Shown: one piece after another, positions 45,407 through 52,354 of the stretch
How positions within the stretch are numbered: the first letter of the stretch is position 1
Layout of the letters: each line of letters begins with the position of its first letter
DNA from: Spirosoma sp.
GTDB lineage: Bacteria > Bacteroidota > Bacteroidia > Cytophagales > Spirosomataceae
Assembly: GCF_026391055.1 (NCBI RefSeq)
Contig: NZ_JAPLET010000019.1
Location: 1-64,000 of the forward strand
Length of the DNA stretch: 64,000 nt
Reading direction: 5' to 3'
Made by a program: the position numbers and the translations under genes
The notes under the pieces: model-generated
Told to the model about the DNA's origin: nothing
The model's input: only the letters and a program-made list of their open reading frames with translations
Databases searched by the model: none

Positions 45407-46548
45407 ACCCGTGTAGGGTTTAGCCAGTCGTCGGCTTTGTCGTAAAGTAGTTGAAAAAGCGACCGCCGGGTTACGGTGAAACGAGCCTGCACAGTCATCC
45501 CTTTTTTGAGTTGACCCCGGTAACCGTTGGGCAATTGCAGAAAGGATTGGTTGAGTTGACAGCGTACTTTAAACGCCGGTTGTTGCTTGTCGAGCAGCGA
45601 AAAATCATTGGCTACGTCAATTACCTTCCCGTCTACCATTCCCCACTGGTTGTAGTCGAACGCTTCGACCTGAAAGCGGGTCGATTGCTCTGCCCGCAGT
45701 AAACCAATGTCTTTGGGCGGTACGTAGCATTCGACAATCAGCGTAGAGTCGGGTGAGACAATCCCCAACACCTCGCCAGCCTGTACAACGCTTCCTGCAT
45801 AACGTCCTGTCAATTGACTGACGGTGCCGCCAACGGGGGCTTTAAGGGTATATAGCGCCTGTTCCTGCCGAAGTTGCCGTTCCTGAGCCTTTAATTCTGT
45901 AAGAGTAAGCCGGTACTGGGCCAGTGCCTGCTGCCACTCGACCCGTTGCCGTTCGACCTGGGTCTGGTGCTGCGCCACGGCCGATTGCCAGGTAAATTCT
46001 TTGTCTTCATGTTCATTGCGGGCAATAACCTTATCGTCCAGAAGTTTCTGGCTGATTTCCAGTTCCCGCTGTCGTTTGGCCTTCGTTTGCTGGTTTTCCC
46101 GGTTCAGAAACCGAAGCTGTTCGTACTGTTGTCGATAAAGAGGAGAGTTAAGCCCCTGTTCCGTAGCCGCATCCGGCGTTGTCGTAAGGTACTCCTGGGA
46201 TAGGCTGGTTAATTTTTCCAGATCGTGAATGTAGGCCAGCTTTTCGCCTTGTTGCAGGGTCAGCAGGTGAAGTTTGGTGTCGAGCATGTCGCTCTGTAGC
46301 CGCAGCAACGGTTGTCCGGCTTTAACGGTTTGCCCTTCGTGCACATACAAAACAGCCACATTCCCGCTCATTTGGGCTTTCACCTCTGAGCGTTCGGCCA
46401 CGGGCCGTACCAGTCCACCCGCCCGCACCGATACATCAACATAGATAAACGGCAATGCCGCCACCGCACCCAGTACCGACAATAGAATAGTCGTGTAAAT
46501 GAGTTGCGAGCGGGTGGAGATGGTAGGGAGATAGGTCAGGGTGTCCAT
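45403..46548 (-). CDS. HlyD-type periplasmic adaptor protein
   Basis: The 381-residue protein has an N-terminal transmembrane helix (about 17-36), a lipoyl-like hairpin half (APVGGTVSQLTG and SGNVAVLYVHEGQTVKAGQPLLRLQ), a coiled-coil stretch (about 95-225) and a C-terminal beta-barrel region. It links the inner-membrane ABC exporter to an outer-membrane channel. No TolC-like gene is in the window, so the channel must be encoded elsewhere. The 4-nt overlap with the exporter gene indicates co-translation. Confidence 0.92.
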   Translation of the reverse strand: MDTLTYLPTISTRSQLIYTTILLSVLGAVAALPFIYVDVSVRAGGLVRPVAERSEVKAQMSGNVAVLYVHEGQTVKAGQPLLRLQSDMLDTKLHLLTLQQGEKLAYIHDLEKLTSLSQEYLTTTPDAATEQGLNSPLYRQQYEQLRFLNRENQQTKAKRQRELEISQKLLDDKVIARNEHEDKEFTWQSAVAQHQTQVERQRVEWQQALAQYRLTLTELKAQERQLRQEQALYTLKAPVGGTVSQLTGRYAGSVVQAGEVLGIVSPDSTLIVECYVPPKDIGLLRAEQSTRFQVEAFDYNQWGMVDGKVIDVANDFSLLDKQQPAFKVRCQLNQSFLQLPNGYRGQLKKGMTVQARFTVTRRSLFQLLYDKADDWLNPTRV

Positions 46549-46553
46549 AACCT

Positions 46554-46676
46554 CTAACGGGAATGACTATTTATTGAAGAAGAGGATTTGGTAAGTCTCT
46601 CAGTAGCATAATTAAATCCCCATTTGAAGCATTTAGTCGCCAGAAATAAACAGATTAACCCTCTTAAAATAGCCAT
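46554..46676 (-). CDS. Candidate small ORF (40 codons) between CPBP and HlyD genes
   Basis: A 40-residue ORF, MAILRGLICLFLATKCFKWG then FNYATERLTKSSSSINSHSR, lies on the operon strand. It begins 25 nt after the CPBP gene stop and ends 5 nt before the HlyD start, so it fills the gap neatly. It has a hydrophobic N-terminal half and a basic/Ser tail. It resembles no family I know and has no GG leader. It could be an immunity or accessory peptide, or a chance ORF in AT-rich DNA. Confidence 0.35.
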   Translation of the reverse strand: MAILRGLICLFLATKCFKWGFNYATERLTKSSSSINSHSR

Positions 46677-46700
46677 AATAGGTTTGTGCATTTCTTAATG

Positions 46701-47165
46701 TTAAAAAATATGGTTTAAAGTGAAAATTCTTAGATTTAGAATGAAATGAATAAAAATGATAGTTGTGTTGGCTACTGATACATTAAACTGGTTTTTTGTT
46801 GCTAAATAAACGTGTGAAAAATATAGGCCTATTCCAAATGCAAATAGAAAATAATTTATATCAAATAAATGCCACACCCCAAAGGAAAAAGCAGATAATA
46901 AACCTACAAGTATTCGATTATTACTTATACTTGATATTAGTTCAATTATTGCATATTGGAAAAGTAGAGTTTCTATTATTGGTGCCCAAAATAGAGTTTC
47001 ATAGGCTTCTTCACTAATAGTATCAAAAGAGTGATAGCTAACTTTTACGTTCGGATGAAAAATATCAAAAAATATTTTGGCTAGAATGTAATGAATTAAC
47101 ATGGCAATGCCACCATAATAAATCATTGATTTGATTATGGCATTCTTCTTAGGATTTAGTCTCAT
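46701..47165 (-). CDS. CPBP-family membrane protein (CAAX-protease-like), candidate immunity protein
   Basis: This 154-residue AT-rich gene encodes a membrane protein with about four to five helices and the CPBP motifs in order: APIIE65TLLFQ70 (motif 1, normally EExxxR; here the second Glu and the Arg are replaced by Thr and Gln), FxxxH at F95-H99, and HxxxN at H140-N144. It is short for the family. CPBP proteins near two-peptide bacteriocins, such as PlnI, give producer immunity, which is why that role is proposed here. It lies between the precursor genes and the exporter genes. Confidence 0.78.
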   Translation of the reverse strand: MRLNPKKNAIIKSMIYYGGIAMLIHYILAKIFFDIFHPNVKVSYHSFDTISEEAYETLFWAPIIETLLFQYAIIELISSISNNRILVGLLSAFSFGVWHLFDINYFLFAFGIGLYFSHVYLATKNQFNVSVANTTIIFIHFILNLRIFTLNHIF

Positions 47166-47200
47166 AATTTTCCTGAAAATGGCGTCGATGAGTTTGTGTG

Positions 47201-47236
47201 AAATAATGGCAAGCTTTTATCAACTTGCCATTATTT
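47201..47236 (-). terminator. Possible attenuator between precursor and CPBP genes
   Basis: AAATAATGGCAAG (47201-47213) pairs perfectly over 13 bp with 47224-47236 around a 10-nt loop. It lies 8 nt past the stop codon of the downstream precursor gene. A full T run is lacking. Confidence 0.5.
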
Positions 47237-47243
47237 GAGAAAT

Positions 47244-47465
47244 TTATTTACCAAATCCAGTTTCTCTGCGATACTGGTCATATAAGTGTGCCCCCTCTCC
47301 CCAATGTGTGAATATTGAGTGGAAAAATTGACCAACTATATAACCAACTTGGCAGCCCTGACATTTTACGTCTTGACCGCCATTTACCAAGTACAAATCA
47401 TTAATTTCTAACTCTGCAAATTCGTTATTAAATAAGGAAGTTGAATAAGTTTCCATAGGTTTCAT
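47244..47465 (-). CDS. GG-leader precursor peptide 1 (bacteriocin-like)
   Basis: The 73-residue peptide has a leader ending in ELEINDLYLVNGG (G29-G30), with the hydrophobic spacing typical of C39 substrates. The core is 43 residues (31-73). It contains a CxxC (C35, C38) and a glycine zipper: G37, G41 and G45, three glycines four residues apart (GxxxG twice), in a stretch ending VGYIVGQFF. There are no enzyme genes for post-translational modification nearby. It sits 17 nt after precursor 2. The neighbours suggest two-peptide bacteriocin secretion; the activity is inferred, not shown. Confidence 0.72.
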   Translation of the reverse strand: MKPMETYSTSLFNNEFAELEINDLYLVNGGQDVKCQGCQVGYIVGQFFHSIFTHWGEGAHLYDQYRRETGFGK

Positions 47466-47481
47466 TACATTATTGATTTAA

Positions 47482-47694
47482 TTATTTCTTATGACAACAA
47501 TCATTTGGTTGGTTAAAAAGGCCATTTAGAAAGCCTCCAATAAAACCGTATGTGAAATCTTTTAGGTACTCTTTAACCCCTTCTTTAATACCCTCAAGAA
47601 AGGGATTAGGCTGGCTAGTTCCGCCATTAAACAGAAGGGCTTCATCAAAAGTCATTTCGTCAAAGCCACCTGCGCTAAGTTGTAACGTATTCAT
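47482..47694 (-). CDS. GG-leader precursor peptide 2 (bacteriocin-like)
   Basis: The start is set at the ATG at 47694, giving 70 residues; a longer frame to 47814 would run into the regulator-binding region and puts 40 unrelated residues before a complete leader. The leader ends FDEALLFNGG (G24-G25). The 45-residue core has G35/G39 and G50/G54/G58, again GxxxG pairs, in an alternating hydrophobic segment (YGFIGGFLNGLF), and ends with C66-C67. It is the first gene of the operon and AT-rich. Confidence 0.72.
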   Translation of the reverse strand: MNTLQLSAGGFDEMTFDEALLFNGGTSQPNPFLEGIKEGVKEYLKDFTYGFIGGFLNGLFNQPNDCCHKK

Positions 47695-47808
47695 GATAAA
47701 GAAATGGTTTAAGATCTCCCAATCGCTCATCTGGTCATCACCGCCCGGACCGGCGTGCCTCTCTGTGATTGGTTGAGGCAAAATTGATAAGCCGAAGTAG
47801 GGCATCCT

Positions 47809-47862
47809 ATTCAAAAATGAATCAGTTAATTCAATTCTGAATAACTTTATTCAAATTTGAAT
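47809..47862. promoter_or_regulatory. Three-copy operator array ATTCA-N4-TGAAT
   Basis: Three 14-bp inverted repeats begin at 47809, 47829 and 47849, a period of exactly 20 bp: ATTCAAAAATGAAT, ATTCAATTCTGAAT and ATTCAAATTTGAAT. The last is a perfect palindrome, extending to TTATTCAAATTTGAATAA. They lie in the spacer between the precursor operon (minus) and the XRE gene (plus), where a dimeric regulator would bind. Confidence 0.72.
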
Positions 47863-47953
47863 AAGGTACAATAAAGAATTTTCAAAATCACATGTATCCT
47901 AAGGAAAATTTTTCGTTACTTAGTAGCTCTAGATATACACACAGTCAACCTTT

Positions 47954-48220
47954 ATGCCCTTCAATCACATAAAACTCCGGCGCTTACGGGAGCTCTTCGG
48001 CTACTCACAGGCAGCTGTAGCTTATTCATTAAACGTAGCACAGGCTACCTATCATCGGTTAGAGTCTGGAAAATCAAAGCTTGATGCTGATCAGTTGGAA
48101 GCAGTCACCCGTTTGTATGGTATTACTGTAGAGGAAATGCTGACGTACGACTCCACGCAGCTGCTTCAATTGGTGGTAACACGTGAGGCTTTCATGAAAC
48201 TTAGCCATGAGCAGTCGTAA
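47954..48220 (+). CDS. XRE family regulator of the bacteriocin-like cluster
   Basis: The 88-residue protein is one helix-turn-helix domain (about 8-62) with the motif GYSQAAVAYSLNVAQATYHRLESGKSKLDADQLEAV, shown here in parts, and a short C-terminal tail. It is divergent from precursor 2 across a 259-nt spacer that holds three matching operator sites. It is the obvious candidate to bind them and regulate the operon and itself, by analogy to XRE repressors; whether it represses or activates is unknown. Confidence 0.85.
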   Translation: MPFNHIKLRRLRELFGYSQAAVAYSLNVAQATYHRLESGKSKLDADQLEAVTRLYGITVEEMLTYDSTQLLQLVVTREAFMKLSHEQS

Positions 48221-48460
48221 GGGAATGCCAGTGAAGTAAACCGCTTGGGGTTTCCCGTTGCCATATCATTACTTGCCACTTGATAAATCTGTAGTTAACT
48301 TTACACACTTGTGTTAGGCTCAGGCTCGCCTGAGTCATTTTTTTTATCGAAATTAGCCTAACAAAGTCTTTTCGTATACTGTTAAAAAGAAACCTGGATA
48401 GCAGATAGCTATAATCTTATTATCTGATAAACCCCCAGCCATTTTACTCTGCAACCGTTC

Positions 48461-49693
48461 ATGCCACAAATTAGTTGCTCGTTCTGTGGACGACGCAAAA
48501 ACGAAGTAATGATGCTCCTTTCGGGCATCGATGCACACATCTGTAACTACTGTATTGAGCAGGGACATCAGGTGGTGCTTGAAGAAATGCGCCCCAAAAA
48601 GAGCGAACCCACGGAGTTAAATATCAACCTGATAAAGCCGATTGATATGAAGCGGCACCTCGACCAGTACGTTATTGGTCAGGATGAAGCGAAAAAGTCG
48701 ATTACGGTGGCGGTTTACAATCATTACAAGCGCTTGATGCAGCCCAAAACCAATGATGATGTGACGATCGAAAAATCGAATATCATCATGGTGGGCGAAA
48801 CCGGTACGGGTAAAACCTATCTGGCCCGATCCATCGCTAAAATTCTGGAAGTCCCTTTCTGCATTGCCGATGCCACCGTAATTACCGAAGCCGGATACGT
48901 AGGCGAAGATGTGGAAACGATTCTGACGCGCCTGTTGCAGGCCGCCGATTATAATGTCGAAGCGGCCGAACGAGGTATTGTGTACATTGATGAGATCGAT
49001 AAAATAGCCCGTAAGTCAGACAACCCCAGCATCACCCGCGATGTGAGTGGCGAAGGCGTTCAACAAGCATTGCTGAAACTGCTCGAAGGCTCGGTTGTAA
49101 ACGTGCCCCCTCAGGGCGGACGCAAACACCCCGATCAGCGCCTGATAGCGCTCAATACTGAGAATATCCTGTTCATTTGTGGGGGCGCTTTTGACGGTAT
49201 CGAGCGACATATTACCAAGCGGATAAACACCCGGCCCATTGGCTTCTCCGGAGACCGTCGGTTGAATGATACGTTTGAGCGGGGGCATTTGATGCGGTAT
49301 ATCTCCGCCCTCGATTTGAAATCCTTTGGTTTGATTCCGGAGCTTATTGGCCGCTTACCGGTATTGACTCACCTCGAACCGCTTGATCGAGACGCGCTGA
49401 TGCAGATTTTGACGGAACCCAAAAACGCCATTACCAAACAATACAACAAACTATTCCAGATGGAGGGTATTACCCTGCACTGGGACGCCAGTGCGCTGAA
49501 TTATATTGTCGATCAGGCATTGCAGTACGGCCTTGGGGCCCGCGGTTTACGCTCAATCTGTGAATCCATCATTACAGATGCAATGTTTGAGATGCCTTCT
49601 CAAACGGGTGTGAAAGAGCTAACCGTTAGTCTGGAATATGCGCGTGAAAAGTTCGGCAAATCCAGCACCTATCAACTTCGATCCGTAGCCTAA
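48461..49693 (+). CDS. clpX: ATP-dependent Clp protease ATP-binding subunit ClpX
   Basis: The 410-residue protein has the N-terminal zinc domain (C6, C9, C28, C31) and an AAA+ core with Walker A GETGTGKT (112-119), the pore loop GYVGED (145-150) and Walker [10 protein letters not shown]. The ClpP-docking IGF loop is present in RPIGFSGD. It unfolds substrates for ClpP. It is separated from clpP by the bacteriocin-like cluster, and a long hairpin follows the gene. Confidence 0.96.
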   Translation: MPQISCSFCGRRKNEVMMLLSGIDAHICNYCIEQGHQVVLEEMRPKKSEPTELNINLIKPIDMKRHLDQYVIGQDEAKKSITVAVYNHYKRLMQPKTNDDVTIEKSNIIMVGETGTGKTYLARSIAKILEVPFCIADATVITEAGYVGEDVETILTRLLQAADYNVEAAERGIVYIDEIDKIARKSDNPSITRDVSGEGVQQALLKLLEGSVVNVPPQGGRKHPDQRLIALNTENILFICGGAFDGIERHITKRINTRPIGFSGDRRLNDTFERGHLMRYISALDLKSFGLIPELIGRLPVLTHLEPLDRDALMQILTEPKNAITKQYNKLFQMEGITLHWDASALNYIVDQALQYGLGARGLRSICESIITDAMFEMPSQTGVKELTVSLEYAREKFGKSSTYQLRSVA

Positions 49694-49700
49694 TTTGGAT

Positions 49701-49768
49701 AATATTTTCTTAAACGAAAGGGCCCGCCTTCATTTTTGAAGGCGGGCCCTTTCGTTTAAGAAAATATT
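49701..49768. terminator. 32-bp perfect hairpin after clpX
   Basis: 49701-49732 pairs perfectly with 49737-49768 around a TTTT loop. The core GGGCCCGCCTTCA is flanked by A/T-rich arms. It starts 8 nt after the clpX stop codon. Confidence 0.8.
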
Positions 49769-50114
49769 TTTTACACTCAGTTTTATTGATCTATTAAATA
49801 TATAGAATAAAAATAATATCAATTAGGGGTTGAATGTTTTTGGAATTACTTCATTCTGAAGAGGAAGGCTAGTTGATTATTGTGTTTATATTCAGATTGT
49901 TACTTGCTCGTTTGGCGTGTAAAGGGTATTGACTTTAGAGATCGGGGAAATTTGGTTAATTCTTGTCATGGTTAACCTTTGGAATAAGTGCATATAGTCA
50001 TGTTGTTTTTAATCTGCTATACAAAATCATTTTTTTATTCTGTACGCTAACAAATGAATAGCGTTCTAGTTCATCAGGGTGATAACTCAAACGTTCACTT
50101 TTAAATCATACACT
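49769..50114. other. 346-bp AT-rich gap
   Basis: No gene, clear promoter or strong hairpin was found. The first 120 nt are especially AT-rich. The 50-nt segment before the first lipoprotein gene resembles the leader of the second lipoprotein gene (both contain a TTTTAAA.CATAC motif), showing that the duplication included the 5' leader. Confidence 0.45.
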
Positions 50115-50729
50115 ATGCGTATGTTTTCCAAATACCTTTTCACTGCGCTTTTAGGCACCGCTATTTTTTCATCCTGTAGCCGTCCCGTAGCCTATTTTCA
50201 GCCAAGCGCCCGTGAGCACTACACAACAGCTTCATCAACTGCTACACCCGTAGTCTCTTCAAAAAAAGAAACGTCTGCACCTGTTGAGGCAACGGTTCCC
50301 CTTGCTGTAACGACACCCGCCGAACAGGTTGCTCAAACTAACACCGCAATCGATCAGGTGGATGCGCTGGTGCGGAACGATAGCAAATTAAGTGCTGACA
50401 AAACGGTTCAGAAACGTCTAAACCGGGTTCGCACATTGTTGGCTTCTACGTCGGCAAAAGCAACGGCCACTCCAGAAGTCGCTAGTGCGCCGAAAAAAAT
50501 GAATCTGATGGAGCGGATGATGCTCAAGAAGATGAACAAAAAAATCAGCAAACAACTGGCCCCAGCTAATCCTGACCAAACCATGTCGAGCCGGGGTACA
50601 CTAGCTGCGGGTGCTGTGCTGGTTATTATCGGGTTGCTGCTGCTGGTGCTAACCTCGGGTACGGCATCGACAATTGGTCTGGTGGCGGTTCTGGTCGGCG
50701 CGGTGATTTTGCTGATTGGGTTATTGTAA
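50115..50729 (+). CDS. Lipoprotein with C-terminal transmembrane pair, tandem paralogue 1
   Basis: The 204-residue protein has a lipoprotein signal with lipobox cysteine C21 (TAIFSSC). Low-complexity Thr/Ala/Val sequence follows (30-85). A conserved middle has the segments QVDALVRNDSKLSADK and MNLMERMMLKKMNKKISK. Two hydrophobic Gly-rich stretches end the protein (about 170-188 and 190-203). The start at 50115 aligns with the paralogue 2 start. The next gene is a clear duplicate. The function is unknown; a cell-envelope location is likely. Confidence 0.75.
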   Translation: MRMFSKYLFTALLGTAIFSSCSRPVAYFQPSAREHYTTASSTATPVVSSKKETSAPVEATVPLAVTTPAEQVAQTNTAIDQVDALVRNDSKLSADKTVQKRLNRVRTLLASTSAKATATPEVASAPKKMNLMERMMLKKMNKKISKQLAPANPDQTMSSRGTLAAGAVLVIIGLLLLVLTSGTASTIGLVAVLVGAVILLIGLL

Positions 50730-50834
50730 CTGCCCCGCAGCAACAGCCAAAATTTTTATCAATCTCTTAACAAACGATCACAGTTGAAGTTGTTAGGAAT
50801 GTTATTTCAATCATTCATTTTTAAACCATACGTT

Positions 50835-51461
50835 ATGAACACGTTGTCTAAGCATCTTTTTGCTGCTCTTTTAGGTACAGCTATTTTATCATCCTGCAGC
50901 CGCCCGGTGGCTTATTTCCAACCAAGTGCCCGTGAAAGTTTCAAGTCAGCCCAACCCGAAGTAGCTGTGGCCTCTACACCCGTTGACGGTGCTCAGCCAG
51001 TAGCCGAGGTATCGCCCGTAGGCGTTTCTATAGCAGCTCCCGCTACATCGACTGATGAGCAACTTGCACAAACCAAAGAGGCCGTAAAGCAGGTCGACGC
51101 TTACGTTCGGAATGATAATAAACTGGCCTCGAATAAAAAGCTGGCAAAGCGTATGGAGCGGTTAAACGAGATGTTGGCAACGACTACGACAAAAGCAACC
51201 GTCGCCACGAAGATGGCTTCGACTAAAAAGATGTCCCTGATGGAGCGCACTATGCTCAAGAAAATGGACAAAAAGATCAAAAATCATGTTGCGCCCGACC
51301 AAACAAAAGCGATGAACAGCAACGTACGACTGGGTATCATTATTGGTATTGTCGGCTTGCTGTTGCTCATCTTGGGCGGTGGCAGCGTACTTGGTGTGAT
51401 CGGCGGTATCGGTTTTGTGGTTGGTCTGGTGCTGGTTTTGCTGGGCGTCATCAATTCATAA
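50835..51461 (+). CDS. Lipoprotein with C-terminal transmembrane pair, tandem paralogue 2
   Basis: The 208-residue protein is a duplicate of the upstream gene: identical ALLGTAI.SSCSRPVAYFQPSARE at the N-terminus with lipobox C21, the same middle motif (QVDAYVRNDNKLASNK, MSLMERTMLKKMDKKIK) and a C-terminal pair of hydrophobic Gly-rich segments. The middle linker is diverged and contains different Pro/Val repeats. It sits 105 nt downstream. The function is unknown. Confidence 0.75.
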   Translation: MNTLSKHLFAALLGTAILSSCSRPVAYFQPSARESFKSAQPEVAVASTPVDGAQPVAEVSPVGVSIAAPATSTDEQLAQTKEAVKQVDAYVRNDNKLASNKKLAKRMERLNEMLATTTTKATVATKMASTKKMSLMERTMLKKMDKKIKNHVAPDQTKAMNSNVRLGIIIGIVGLLLLILGGGSVLGVIGGIGFVVGLVLVLLGVINS

Positions 51462-51480
51462 GTAGTTCTTATCAACTGGA

Positions 51481-52200
51481 ATGAGCCAATCCACCTTACT
51501 TTGTCTCATCCATGGCCACGGCGTAGATGCTTCCATTTGGGAGGGCATCTACGCCGATTTGGCTTTGGAGCATCAGGTTTTAACCCCTGACTTTTCGCAG
51601 CTTACTCATCTCACCACGATTGAGAACTATGCTGATGAGCTGTACAATCGGCTGGCGTTGGCTGATGACCAGAAAGTTATTCTGGCAGGTCACTCAATGG
51701 GCGGCTATATGGCTCTTGCTTTTGCCGAAAAGTACCCGGATCGTATACAGGGTTTAATTCTTTATCATTCAACTGCTACCGCCGATGACGACGCCAAACG
51801 AGCGGCCCGTCAACAGGTGATTCAGGAATTAAAGACAGCAGGAACTCTGCCATTTATTCATAAGCAAATGCCCAAAATGGTGGCCCCATCCTATGCGCCC
51901 GAACGGATAGAAGCATTGGAGGAGCGTTTCAGAAATCTGCCGGCCGAAGCGCTCATTTCCGGTATGAAGGCCATTGCCGGCCGACCCGACCGGACGGATG
52001 TTTTGCGGAATGCCAAATTCCCCGTTTTGCTCGTTCTGGGCCGGGAAGACCAGCTTATACCATCTGAAAAAACAGCCCAGCTAGCCAGTCTATCTGCACA
52101 CATAAGGGTTGTTACAATTGAGCAGGCCGGACACCTGAGTATGGTTGAACAACCCACTCAATCGACGGCTGTTCTTCGGGATTTTGGTAGCCAATTCTAA
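51481..52200 (+). CDS. Alpha/beta hydrolase
   Basis: The 239-residue protein has the alpha/beta hydrolase fold. The nucleophile elbow is GHSMGG with S72, the oxyanion strand is LIHGHGVDASIW near the N-terminus, and the catalytic acid and His are likely in GREDQLIP and AGHLSMVEQP. It is probably an esterase or related small-molecule hydrolase. It begins 19 nt after the second lipoprotein gene, but a functional link to it is not evident. Confidence 0.88.
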   Translation: MSQSTLLCLIHGHGVDASIWEGIYADLALEHQVLTPDFSQLTHLTTIENYADELYNRLALADDQKVILAGHSMGGYMALAFAEKYPDRIQGLILYHSTATADDDAKRAARQQVIQELKTAGTLPFIHKQMPKMVAPSYAPERIEALEERFRNLPAEALISGMKAIAGRPDRTDVLRNAKFPVLLVLGREDQLIPSEKTAQLASLSAHIRVVTIEQAGHLSMVEQPTQSTAVLRDFGSQF

Positions 52201-52354
52201 GATAAGGCGTTAGTGAGTTTACGAAGGGCAGCCGATTTGGCTTCCTTTTCATGTTTTAAGCCCTTTTTAAGTCGATTATCCGTAAACTTGCACCTCATTT
52301 ATAGGAACGTAAGGGACAGCCTAAGTTGCCCGATCAGTTTATATCGTCAAGAGA

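Noticed and set aside
47695-47814. 40-residue extension of precursor 2
   Set aside because: The extension runs toward the operator array and places unrelated residues before a complete GG leader that starts at 47694.
48353-48568. Minus-strand ORF before clpX
   Set aside because: It overlaps the start of clpX and lacks recognisable features.
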